A stretch of 64,000 nt of DNA, taken from UBA7672 sp965279085 (GTDB lineage: Bacteria > Pseudomonadota > Alphaproteobacteria > Caulobacterales > Hyphomonadaceae). Every line of letters begins with the position of its first letter. Position 1 is the stretch's first letter. Below the pieces are notes generated by a model. That model searched no databases. It was not told the origin of the DNA and saw only the letters and a list, made by a program, of their open reading frames with translations. Positions 1 to 7,027 of the stretch are shown here, one piece after another. The position numbers and the translations under genes are program-made. The stretch spans positions 2,418,001 to 2,482,000 of the forward strand of contig OZ257149.1 of NCBI GenBank assembly GCA_965279085.1, in the 5' to 3' direction.

Positions 1-362
1 ACCGACCGTGTGGGATCGTCGGGCTTTTGATCAGCAGTGACCTCGGGCGGGCGTCCGCGCTGCGCGCCTTCGCGGGAGAGGTAAGCGACATGCGCCCGTA
101 GCGGGGCCGCCCGCCCGCCGCCATTGGCGGCGTAGCGCACCTTCACGACCACGCGCCGGGTCGCAGCTGATGACGGGCGTGTGCGGCCGCCAGATCCCTT
201 GGCGAAGTGCGCACGCACGCTCGGCTGCCGCGGCGCCGGGCCCGAAGAGCGAGGCGTGCGCATCGCCTGCCGCACAGCGGCGCGCACGCCCTTCAGCTTT
301 GGCGCCCGGTCAGGGGGCGGCTTGCCAATCCTCGGTTCGAACTCGTTCTCACGGATCGTCAT
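1..362 (-). CDS. Conjugative relaxase, N-terminal part (DUF3363/VirD2-like), cut by window edge
   Basis: The minus strand is open from an ATG at 362 to the left edge, about 120 codons, beginning MTIRENEFEPRIGKPPPD. A basic, proline-rich leader is followed at residues 69-98 by RRVVVKVRYA and APLRAHVAYLSREG. From memory this matches the N-terminus of relaxases with a C-terminal DUF3363 domain, which nick oriT and pilot the strand in alphaproteobacterial conjugative elements. Two further in-frame ATGs lie just upstream, so the start may be about 7 residues longer. No strong ribosome binding site separates them. The catalytic domain is outside the window. It fits as the mobilisation partner of the TraG/Trb genes 43 kb downstream. 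Confidence 0.7.
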   Translation of the reverse strand, partial: MTIRENEFEPRIGKPPPDRAPKLKGVRAAVRQAMRTPRSSGPAPRQPSVRAHFAKGSGGRTRPSSAATRRVVVKVRYAANGGGRAAPLRAHVAYLSREGAQRGRPPEVTADQKPDDPTRS

Positions 363-558
363 GATGACGGTGATGATCATCATCGCGTCCGCATTTTCCA
401 CCGCTTGCACCCGCACAACGAAACGCGGCGCATGTACCGCAAGCGTGGCGCTAATCCACGGTGCAAAGATCTATGTGCAGACAGGGCCCTAAGGCCCGCA
501 GCACGGCACGTGCTTTATCTTGCAATCCACCGCACCCTTCCCGCCCGCAACCTGCCGC

Positions 559-1581
559 TCACCTCGCTGCGTTGGCTGCGCGCTCGATCTCACCGCAGCG
601 CGCCATGAGCCTGGCGAAGGCGAGCGCGTCCACCGGCACCAGGCCATCGGCCTGCATCGCCGCGTAGTCCGCCTCGAGCTCTGCGAGATGCGGACCTACC
701 GGCACGAGCTGCAGCCCGCCTCCAACGGCGGCGTGGTAATCGATCCACGCACCCGCCGTGTCGCGCTCGCGGAAGAACGCGCTCTTGTGCGTCGCGACCT
801 GCGCAGCAAGGTCGGCATCGGCAATCGCGGCGGCTGCGACGCCGTTGGCGTCGAGCCGCTCCAGATCGTACCAGTGGCGCGCCTTGTGGTTGCCGACGGG
901 ATCGCCGCTCCGGCAGAAGACATGCACCGCCGTCGCCTTCTCCCAGAAGGTTCGCTCGGCTTTCATGACCTTCGGACGCGCGGTTGGAAGGTCGATGTCC
1001 AGACCTGCCGCCGCGCTGTCGCAGGCGATGTCAAGGAAGGCGGCAGGCTCTCCCGTAGCGCGAGCGCCAAATTCCAGAAGCACGGCGGATTTGACCTGCC
1101 CGTGGTCCTGGTCGGCGTAACGGATGCTGAGATTGCAGCCGTCGATTTCGACGGCCGCCTGAGCGCCGTCCCTCTGCAACCGACCCAGAATGATGGGCGC
1201 GATTGTGCCCCTGACCCATGCCGGGAGACGCTCGTTTCGAATGGCCTCGCTGACGCGCCGGATCTGGCTGCGCGTGTCTGGGATATCCAGCACCTCGCCC
1301 CTTGCCCCTCCCGGCAGCAGGTCCCCAGCCAGCTCCCGAATGTCGTAGGTCAGGTCGACGTCTTCCGAGAACCGCTCGATCAGCCGGTGAGCCTTGGACA
1401 GGGAGGTGCCGCCCTTGAAGACGAGGTGGGCGCCGACAGGGTCCTCGAAGAGGGCCCGCAGCGCCCACACCACCCAGACGTCTTTCTCCAGCAGGATGGC
1501 GTTCCGGCCGACGCGTGCGACGGCGGCCTGGAAGAAGTCCGCCCTATCCCGCGCGCTGAGACTGAAGATGCTGTCCGGCAT
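559..1581 (-). CDS. AbiEii/AbiGii-family nucleotidyltransferase toxin
   Basis: 340 aa. The pol-beta-type nucleotidyltransferase core is visible: EKDVWVVWAL at residues 32-41, the signature KGGTSLSK at 56-63, and SEDVDLTYD at 72-80, whose acidic residues should bind metal. This family is the toxin of type IV AbiE systems, which act as abortive-infection and plasmid-stabilising modules. Known relatives transfer nucleotides to tRNA acceptor ends; the target here is not shown by sequence. The gene overlaps the 3' end of its partner by 38 nt in a different frame, which implies co-translation. The order antitoxin then toxin is normal for AbiE. Confidence 0.88.
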   Translation of the reverse strand: MPDSIFSLSARDRADFFQAAVARVGRNAILLEKDVWVVWALRALFEDPVGAHLVFKGGTSLSKAHRLIERFSEDVDLTYDIRELAGDLLPGGARGEVLDIPDTRSQIRRVSEAIRNERLPAWVRGTIAPIILGRLQRDGAQAAVEIDGCNLSIRYADQDHGQVKSAVLLEFGARATGEPAAFLDIACDSAAAGLDIDLPTARPKVMKAERTFWEKATAVHVFCRSGDPVGNHKARHWYDLERLDANGVAAAAIADADLAAQVATHKSAFFRERDTAGAWIDYHAAVGGGLQLVPVGPHLAELEADYAAMQADGLVPVDALAFARLMARCGEIERAANAAR

Positions 1582-2152
1582 AGGCTGCTTCGCTTACCGC
1601 CGCTGCCATCCAGGTCGGCATGCCCGCAGCGCGTCGCGCAAGGGTCCGCCGCTCGGCTGGCTTGAGCGTGAGAAGCATGGCTCTGGCCTGTTCAACACCA
1701 TCCGGTCCCAACCATTCGATCGCCCGCAGCAGTCTCTCATGACGCGAATTCTCGGCCAATGGCTGAGCGTGGCGTAGCTCGATTGTCTCGCCCGACACCT
1801 TAAGCGTGCGAGTCCGTCCGCTTGTCACGTAGGTCCGGCGCAACGGCACCTGCGTCGTCAGGCCGAAGGCATTGGCGACAGCAGCGCCTGCAGGCGCGAT
1901 CTGCTCGCCCTTCTGACGCGCAATGGCTTCCATCGCCTCCCCTGCGCTCGGCGGCAGGAGACCGAAGCGGCTTTCCACGGGAACGGCGTAGAAGCCGCGC
2001 GAGACACGCACGAGCTTCATCCGCCGGACAAGGCGCGCCAGCGCTTGGTCCACGGCGGCGCGATTGCCGAGGTGAAGCAGCTGTTTGGCGCAGACGGGCT
2101 CACCCCGCTTCCGCGGCTTCAGGAACTCCAAAATGGCCTTCGACACCGTCAT
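1544..2152 (-). CDS. AbiEi-like antitoxin/regulator (DUF6088 family)
   Basis: 202 aa. The N-terminus (residues 1-60) carries a winged-helix-like segment with AVDQALARLVRRMKLVRVSR followed by GFYAVP, as in DUF6088/AbiEi-type proteins. The rest resembles the C-terminal toxin-antagonising domain. It is the first gene of the pair with the AbiEii-type toxin and probably autorepresses from the inverted repeat immediately upstream (2166-2197). The start ATG at 2152 has GGAG about 8 nt upstream and leaves a leader of only some 15 nt after the presumed -10 element. Function as antitoxin is inferred from the partner and from family knowledge. Confidence 0.8.
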   Translation of the reverse strand: MTVSKAILEFLKPRKRGEPVCAKQLLHLGNRAAVDQALARLVRRMKLVRVSRGFYAVPVESRFGLLPPSAGEAMEAIARQKGEQIAPAGAAVANAFGLTTQVPLRRTYVTSGRTRTLKVSGETIELRHAQPLAENSRHERLLRAIEWLGPDGVEQARAMLLTLKPAERRTLARRAAGMPTWMAAAVSEAAYAGQHLQSQRAG

Positions 2153-2165
2153 CTGACGTCTCCAT

Positions 2166-2197
2166 AGTGTCAGATATATAGCTCATCTTCTGACACT
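2166..2197 (-). promoter_or_regulatory. Inverted-repeat operator over the abiE promoter
   Basis: Two perfect 9-bp arms, AGTGTCAGA at 2166-2174 and TCTGACACT at 2189-2197, flank a 14-bp spacer. On the minus strand the spacer contains a TATATA -10-like hexamer about 25 nt upstream of the antitoxin ATG. A dyad overlapping the promoter of an AbiEi-type gene is what autoregulation would need. No binding data are available from sequence. Confidence 0.6.
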
Positions 2198-2292
2198 TCT
2201 CCACTGGAAAGGCGAAAAATCCGTTGCAATGAGCAGCTTTCCGTCAAGCCGCTGATTCGAGACGGATTTCACTGCTTCACTGATTACCGGGC

Positions 2293-2925
2293 TTAGGAGG
2301 AGTGGGTGGACCGCCGCTTCAGCTCCGAGAGCGCCTGGCGCACGAGCGGGAGTTGGTCATTGCCGAAATACATGCCGCCGCCATCGACAAACATGGTCGG
2401 AGAGCCAAAGCCGCCCCGGTCGATGACCTCCTGCGTCCGCATCCGCAACCGCTGCTTGATGTCATCTGTCCGCGCAGCCTGTACGAGCCCAGCTCCACCC
2501 AACCCGCATGCGTCGGCAACATCGATCAGGACAGCTTCATCATCGAGGTTTCGCGCGTCCGAGAAGTACGCTTCGAAGGCATGGGATGCGAACCTGAAGA
2601 GCGCATGCTGGTCGTCTTCCAGCACACAGCAAAGACGCATCGCATGCAATGATCTGACCGGGTGATGCGACGACGGAAAGTTCATCGCCACGCCAGCAAG
2701 GCGAGCCCAGTCCTGCAGCCACCTGGATGAATGCCTTACCTTGGGATTTTCGGGTGCAGCGCGACCTTCATAGACGCTCTTGTTCACGGCGTTGAAGACA
2801 CCGCCGACAAGGAATGGACGCCAGACCACACTTGCGCCGGTTTCCTTCAGGATCGGCTGAATGTTGTGGAACGCTAGACGTGTCCACGGCGAGGAGAGAT
2901 CAAAGTAAAATTCGAGATCGGCCAT
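2293..2925 (-). CDS. 2-hydroxychromene-2-carboxylate isomerase / DsbA-like thioredoxin-fold protein
   Basis: 210 aa from the ATG at 2925 (GAGAAAG 5 nt upstream); an in-frame ATG at 2955 would add 10 residues without homology-like features. The N-terminus MADLEFYFDLSSPWTRLAF is the beta-alpha start of the kappa-GST/HCCA-isomerase family, with a Ser rather than a CxxC redox pair. FGSPTMFVDGGGMYFGNDQL near residues 175-195 is the typical cis-proline region. Such enzymes use glutathione for isomerisation in aromatic catabolism, but no aromatic pathway genes are nearby, so the substrate is unknown. It sits alone between the toxin-antitoxin pair and the broken ardC. Confidence 0.75.
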   Translation of the reverse strand: MADLEFYFDLSSPWTRLAFHNIQPILKETGASVVWRPFLVGGVFNAVNKSVYEGRAAPENPKVRHSSRWLQDWARLAGVAMNFPSSHHPVRSLHAMRLCCVLEDDQHALFRFASHAFEAYFSDARNLDDEAVLIDVADACGLGGAGLVQAARTDDIKQRLRMRTQEVIDRGGFGSPTMFVDGGGMYFGNDQLPLVRQALSELKRRSTHSS

Positions 2926-3044
2926 GACGACTTTCTCAAGCGTCTTCCCGGCCATCAGGACCTAAGAAACGACGGCCGCCGGACGTAGGTATAGCGAAAC
3001 CGAACCCGTGCGCCAGCGAAGGGTTCGGTTTGCCATCGTCACTG

Positions 3045-3359
3045 TCACGCGGCGAATGACGCACGACCCCGCGCGTTTCCAATCGCGCCTTCCGACGCGG
3101 AGCGCTGGAAGGCCAGGACAAAATCCGCCGCCTTGGACGCCATCGACGCGGCCTGAAAGATTGCCCGGTTGTCGCCCTTCAGGACCAGCAGCCAGGACCC
3201 GAGATAGTCCGCATGGCGGACCGTCGGCGTGATGCCCAGCTCAGCGCACAAAAACGCGGAGCAGAGCTCGGCGATGAGTTCCTCGCGCGCATACGCTTCG
3301 CCGCCGTGGCGGCCCGAGAAATTCCGGTCGAGCCGGGACACATGCCCCGTCCAGTGACC
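3045..3359 (-). pseudogene. ardC: ardC, C-terminal fragment
   Basis: Reading on the minus strand, residues from GHWTGHVSRLDRNFSG through AYAREELIAELCSAFLCAEL to the stop at 3045 are the C-terminal zincin-like half of an ArdC-type antirestriction protein. The fragment starts exactly at a mobile element end: the zinc motif HELGHWTGH is split, with HELGH coded at 6327-6341 and HWTGH here. The longer open frame up to 3467 merely reads through the element's inverted repeat and should not be taken as protein. The matching N-terminal half is at 6324-6946 on the same strand. Confidence 0.85.
3355..3359. repeat. Target-site duplication, left copy (TGACC)
   Basis: TGACC at 3355-3359 is repeated at 6322-6326. 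Removing the segment between them plus one copy restores a continuous ardC sequence across the junction (HELGH followed by WTGH), so a 5-bp target duplication is the simplest reading. Confidence 0.65.
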
Positions 3360-3384
3360 ATTATGCCGACATCGGCATAAGGGC

Positions 3385-3470
3385 CATAATGCCGAGCGCC
3401 GGATTATGCCGTACGGCGAAGCCAGTGCTTTGAGAACGCTGGCTCCAACCGCGCGGCGGGTCGGCATAAT
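3385..3470 (+). repeat. Left 86-bp terminal inverted repeat
   Basis: Begins CATAATGCCGAG and ends GGGTCGGCATAAT. It matches the reverse complement of 6238-6323 except for three C/T differences near 3397, 3412 and 3427. It contains three copies of the ATTATGCCG-type arm in alternating orientation and a central dyad (AGCCAGTGC...AACGCTGGCT). Confidence 0.9.
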
Positions 3471-3553
3471 CAGAGCGCTTCGAGGAAGGCGAGGAGTTGA
3501 TCGTCCGGTCGGTATCGGCCCGGCGGCTGTTCAGGTGCACGGGAGATTGGGCG

Positions 3554-3976
3554 TTGACACCGACCTTCAAACGATTTTCCGCTGACGATGTTCAGGCGCT
3601 TCAAGACGTAGCTGATGACGTCTTTGACAATCAAATCGACCCTGAACGCGCCAGGCAGTTCTTGGACGACCACCGGAACATCCTGATAGTCGCGTTGGAG
3701 GACAATCGCATCATTGGGCAGATCACCGCCGTGGTGCACCAGCATTTAGACGCGGCGGCCGATGTCTATATCGACAATCTCGGCGTCACGCCAAATCGGC
3801 AACGTCGCGGCATTGCAACTCAGCTGGTAGCGTTGGCGTTAGACGTGGGAAGAAGCCTGCAAGCCGAAGCGGCCTGGGTCGCGGTAGACACCGACAATGC
3901 TGCTGCGCGCGAGTTATACGGCAGAACTGGCACGCCAATCTTGATGTTCAGCTACGCCGCGAGTTCGCACACTTAA
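3554..3976 (+). CDS. GNAT-family N-acetyltransferase, AAC(3)-I-like
   Basis: About 140 aa from a TTG at 3554 that has GGGAGA 7 nt upstream; an ATG at 3497 in the same frame would add 19 residues reading out of the inverted repeat with no family resemblance. The acetyl-CoA loop is clear: DNLGVTPNRQRRGIATQLV is the GNAT motif A (R/Q-R-x-G-I-A-T), followed by an AARELYGRTG motif B. The order YIDNL...GVTP...RRGIATQL...ELY resembles aminoglycoside 3-N-acetyltransferase type I, so drug acetylation is possible. Many GNATs look similar, and the substrate cannot be assigned. It is cargo of the inverted-repeat element in ardC. Confidence 0.75.
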   Translation: MTPTFKRFSADDVQALQDVADDVFDNQIDPERARQFLDDHRNILIVALEDNRIIGQITAVVHQHLDAAADVYIDNLGVTPNRQRRGIATQLVALALDVGRSLQAEAAWVAVDTDNAAARELYGRTGTPILMFSYAASSHT

Positions 3977-4308
3977 AGGTGGGAGGGAACATCCGCGTCA
4001 GGACAATCCGCACGCGTTCATTGGAGGAATGTCGGCGCGTGGGCGTGACCCGCCGCAACGCAGCGCCGGCTCTGATTGGCCGCACTGAATCGACTCAGCC
4101 GGATTGCCCCATTCTTTATTCCGGCGGCACTGGGGCCCAGAGCGGACATCAACCGCTAAGGCGGTCGTGGGTATTCTTGGGGCGGGTTGGAAGCTGACGG
4201 GACATCGGGAGCGTTAGAAAGCCTTGTCCAGAGACCGGGTCAGGTCCGACTGGCGCAAGCGCAACCGGCGGGGTGCATTTCATCGAACGAGAGGGTATCC
4301 TGGCCGCC
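3977..4308. other. Intergenic stretch inside the cargo element
   Basis: 332 nt between the acetyltransferase and the lipoprotein start. No ORF with a credible ribosome binding site or recognisable product was found, and no strong hairpin followed by a T-run. It probably carries the promoter of the downstream lipoprotein gene. Confidence 0.5.
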
Positions 4309-5940
4309 ATGAGCCGCAGTGGCAATCCCCCCGCTTCTCCCTCTCTCGTTTCGCGCCGCAGCGCGATGGCGCTGTCGTCGTCCGCCTTGCTCGCCGCATG
4401 CGGCGGCGGCGGGTCGCCGCCCGCGCCGGGGCCTCCGTCCCCGCCGCCCCCGCCGCCGCCGCCGCCCATGCCGGCTGCGGTTTTCCTTCCAACCCTAGGC
4501 ATAGGCCCGACCCTTGTCTGGGGCGCCAAGGCTCTAGTCTCCGGCTGGACCGGGAATCTCTACCGCCTCAAGCGGATGAGCGACAACGCCACGCTCGACG
4601 TAACGCCGATATCTTCCACGAATCCTCTACCCGATTACGCGGCGTTGCTCGCGTGGGTTGGCGGGTTCTACACTGACGTTCGCGCGGTCAAGGTTTATGA
4701 CCAGAGCGGGGGCGGCTGGGACTCGGCAACGACTGCAGACGCGAATGCGCCGAGGTTCGATATCGGGCAAGCGTTTAACGGCTGCGCCCCGTTCCTGTTC
4801 GATAGCATCGATGGGGCGGCGTTTGGCGGGCCTTCGGTGACTCCGAAGGTGCACGAGCACACAGCCGATGCGTTCTCGATCAACCGACAGGCAGTATCGA
4901 TTTTTGACGTTCTCGACCCGTTTACTACCAGTGGCGACAACACGCTTTGGGATTTAAGAAGCGCAAGCGCGACTACCAGTATTCTCGCCGCGTCTACATC
5001 AATCGGCAGCCCCGGCTTCGTGATCGTCGGAAACGCGGCCTATATCCCAAGCACCTTTGTCCGTTCGCAACCTTGCGTTCTGGGCATTGTCAGCTCGGCT
5101 ACCGACGTCACGAGCTACGCCAACGAGACGAGCACGTCTCGTGGCTCGGCGTTTACCAGCGCCACAATCCGCAGGTTCCTATCGGGAAATAGAAATTCTA
5201 GCTCGTCCTACTACGCGAGACTTCGCCGCTGGGGCACGGTGATCTACGGCGCAGCGCTGAACAGCACTGACGCCAATCTGGTCCTTGCAGCGCTGAGAAC
5301 AACCTTCGGCATCCGCAGCAGCTTCGACAAGCGCCTGATCTTCATGGGCGACTCGATCATGGAGCAGTACGGATGGGACGATACGACCAACCTGATGCGC
5401 ACCGTTGCGGTCACGGGCCACATCCTCGGCAGTTGGGGTAATGCTGAAGTCTACAACCTCGCGCAAAGCAGTGATCTCTGGAATGCGCAAAGCGCGGCGC
5501 TGCCCGGCACGCTCGGGCTAATTACAACTCATGCAACCCCGCTCTACACAGCAGCCTATGGCGCTGGCAAGTGCATCCTGATTTGCAACACCGGCCACAA
5601 CGACATAGGATTCGGTCGAAGCCTCGCCCAGATCAACACCGACCGGGCGAGCGCCGTGACTTCGTGGAATGCCAACGGCGCCGGGGCGAAGTACATTCAG
5701 GAAACCATCCTGCCTGAAAAAACATGGAACCCCGGCAGCTTGGAAGACAACAAGCGGCTGGATGTGAACATAGCCATCCGCGCCAAAACCTCTGGCGAGG
5801 ACAGTGTTGCAGACGCGGTGGCGAACACGACTGTCGGGGACGACGCCTCGACGGACGACGTCACGCTCTATCCTGATGGCTCTCATCCTTCCCGCATCAT
5901 CAACGCGCTTCGCGCTCCAATCATAGCGGCAGCGCTTTAG
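4309..5940 (+). CDS. SGNH/GDSL-hydrolase lipoprotein with arabinofuranosidase-like N-terminal domain
   Basis: 543 aa from ATG 4309 (a GTG at 4273 adds 12 residues before the signal peptide). The leader RRSAMALSSSALLAACGGGG has a twin-Arg-like pair and a lipobox LLAAC, so the mature protein should be lipid-anchored at Cys, followed by a PPSPPPPPPPPP linker. Residues about 65-300 resemble the LamG-like catalytic domain of alpha-L-arabinofuranosidase B (AKVYDQSGGG-type motif: VKVYDQSGGGWD). Residues about 340-540 hold an SGNH hydrolase: IFMGDSIM (nucleophile Ser), NTGHND (block III) and DGSHPS (catalytic Asp-His). This domain pair is frequent in phage or surface glycan-modifying proteins. Substrate unknown; an esterase on glycan is the best guess. 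Confidence 0.75.
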   Translation: MSRSGNPPASPSLVSRRSAMALSSSALLAACGGGGSPPAPGPPSPPPPPPPPPMPAAVFLPTLGIGPTLVWGAKALVSGWTGNLYRLKRMSDNATLDVTPISSTNPLPDYAALLAWVGGFYTDVRAVKVYDQSGGGWDSATTADANAPRFDIGQAFNGCAPFLFDSIDGAAFGGPSVTPKVHEHTADAFSINRQAVSIFDVLDPFTTSGDNTLWDLRSASATTSILAASTSIGSPGFVIVGNAAYIPSTFVRSQPCVLGIVSSATDVTSYANETSTSRGSAFTSATIRRFLSGNRNSSSSYYARLRRWGTVIYGAALNSTDANLVLAALRTTFGIRSSFDKRLIFMGDSIMEQYGWDDTTNLMRTVAVTGHILGSWGNAEVYNLAQSSDLWNAQSAALPGTLGLITTHATPLYTAAYGAGKCILICNTGHNDIGFGRSLAQINTDRASAVTSWNANGAGAKYIQETILPEKTWNPGSLEDNKRLDVNIAIRAKTSGEDSVADAVANTTVGDDASTDDVTLYPDGSHPSRIINALRAPIIAAAL

Positions 5941-5943
5941 CTC

Positions 5944-6003
5944 ATGATCCTCTACCTCACCTCCATCCTCTCCTTCACCGCTGGAGCGCCCGCAATACCG
6001 TGA
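5944..6003 (+). CDS. Possible 19-residue microprotein
   Basis: ATG 5944 to TGA 6001, product MILYLTSILSFTAGAPAIP, starting 4 nt after the hydrolase stop. It is short and hydrophobic with no clear ribosome binding site; it could be a remnant of a longer phage-type small membrane protein. Weakly supported. Confidence 0.15.
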   Translation: MILYLTSILSFTAGAPAIP

Positions 6004-6074
6004 CGCAACACGTCCCGAAGGTGAGCGGCCAACTGGCGGTGAAGTTTCAGAAACTGGTTTCCGTATAGAAACCC

Positions 6075-6143
6075 ATGACCAACTTCCTCATTGGCCTATT
6101 CCTTGGGACTAGTCTCTGTATCAGCCGGCAGTGGCGGCTTTGA
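6075..6143 (+). CDS. Possible 22-residue membrane microprotein
   Basis: ATG 6075 to TGA 6141, product MTNFLIGLFLGTSLCISRQW plus two residues. The MxNFLxGLFLG pattern is common in small single-pass proteins encoded near phage tail genes, consistent with the phage flavour of the preceding hydrolase. There is no Shine-Dalgarno of note and it may be a truncated remnant. Confidence 0.2.
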   Translation: MTNFLIGLFLGTSLCISRQWRL

Positions 6144-6237
6144 GGCGAAAAATTGCCGAAACCGGCAGCCTGAGCGAACGGCTGCCTCGGAGAAAGACGG
6201 TCGTTCCAGTTCCAAACTACATCGCCGACACGAGAAG

Positions 6238-6323
6238 ATTATGCCGACCCGCCGCGCGGTTGGAGCCAGCGTTCTCAAAGCGCTGGCTTCGCCGTGCGGC
6301 ATAATCCGGCACTCGGCATTATG
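6238..6323 (-). repeat. Right 86-bp terminal inverted repeat
   Basis: Reverse complement of 3385-3470 with three substitutions. Read inward it begins CATAATGCCGAG. The apparent coding frame through it (MPTRRAVGASVLKALASP on either side) is a by-product of the repeat and appears in translations at both element ends. Confidence 0.9.
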
Positions 6324-6326
6324 ACC
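6322..6326. repeat. Target-site duplication, right copy (TGACC)
   Basis: Second copy of the 5-bp direct repeat bordering the element; it lies within the codons for the HELGH zinc motif of ardC (minus-strand GGTCA). Confidence 0.65.
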
Positions 6327-6946
6327 CAGCTCATGCAGCCTGGTCCGTACCAGTTGATCGGCTCGAAATAGGCTTCCTGCGGCGGGACCTGGATGAAGTC
6401 GTGCGAGGGCGAATAGAACGCCATCTCGCCGCCGATCCGGAAGTTAGCCTTGGTCGCCGCGATGACAGCTTCGACCTGCGGCAGGATTTCGGTCCGTCCC
6501 GGAAGCGGCACGGCGTCCGGGCCAGGGGCAAGACCGTCACACTGATCGACATGGAAGACCGTGAACCGCTTGAGGAAGCCCACGCGGCGAGCGTCTTCGC
6601 CAGACGCGTTCGCCTTCTCCTGCTCGGCCTTGGGGATGAAGGTGTCGGCGTAGACGACCATCGTCCCCTTCTCGCCCTTACGCACACATCCACCCAGAGT
6701 GAGCGCCTGCTTGAAGGTGAGCCAGCGTTGCGAGGGCCTGCCCTGCTCGATGGCGGCGAACCAGAGCAGCAGGATGTTGACGCCGGAACAGGTCCGGCCC
6801 GTCGAAGCGTTCTGGGGCAAACCCAGCGGCGTCACGCCTGACGATGCCCAGGGTTGTACCCAAGGAAAGCGCCCGGCTTCGAGCTCCGAGATGATGCGAG
6901 CGGTGACCGTGTCGTGGAGAGATCGCACGTTCGCTTTGGCGGTCAT
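6324..6946 (-). pseudogene. ardC: ardC, N-terminal fragment (disrupted and frameshifted)
   Basis: Starts at ATG 6946 with AAGGAGG upstream. MTAKANVRSLHDTVTARIIS through WLTFKQALTLGGCVRKGEKG and EAYFEPINWY is the ArdC N-terminal ssDNA-binding domain followed by the entry to the metallopeptidase domain. After INWY the frame reads GPGCMSWV, but adding one base near 6346-6347 gives RTRLHELGH, the expected zinc motif. The gene therefore carries a 1-nt deletion as well as the insertion, and the host element has lost this anti-restriction function. A shortened protein keeping only the N-terminal domain could still be made. Confidence 0.85.
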
Positions 6947-7027
6947 GACGACCTCCTTGAGAGTTTGAATTGAATGGAAAGGGACAAGCCGGCGGCTATG
7001 CCGCCGGCCGCTGCCTTGCGCTCAGAG

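Larger units (their letters stand above)
3360..6321. mobile_element. Transposase-less cargo element with long inverted repeats, inserted in ardC
   Basis: 2,962 bp lie between two TGACC copies. The outer ends begin ATTATGCCGA (left) and TAATGCCGA (right, read inward). Each end holds an 86-bp inverted repeat (3385-3470 and 6238-6323, three mismatches). At the left, an extra 20-bp dyad, TTATGCCGA-CA-TCGGCATAA, occupies 3361-3380. The arm TTATGCCGA recurs in both orientations within the ends, like recombinase binding arms. Cargo is a GNAT acetyltransferase and a GDSL-type lipoprotein; no transposase or recombinase ORF is present, so it would have to move in trans. The repeated palindromic arms recall ends of tyrosine-recombinase (recombinase-in-trio type) elements as I remember them, whereas a 5-bp duplication fits DDE transposition. 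The family is left open. Confidence 0.8.

Noticed and set aside
520..1665. 381-codon plus-strand open frame opposite the AbiEii gene
   Set aside because: Antisense shadow of a high-GC coding region; no ribosome binding site and no family features, whereas the minus strand has clear nucleotidyltransferase motifs.
3361..3470. Integron attC-like site
   Set aside because: The repeated arms are TTATGCCGA, without the GTTRRRY/RYYYAAC core sites, and no integrase is present.
4431..4468. CCG/CCC microsatellite
   Set aside because: Explained as the poly-proline linker of the lipoprotein; noted there instead of as a separate repeat.
6091..6324. 77-codon plus-strand frame through the right inverted repeat
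   Set aside because: Its C-terminal MPTRRAVGASVLKALASP is only the translation of the inverted repeat, which appears also in the frame at 3045-3467.
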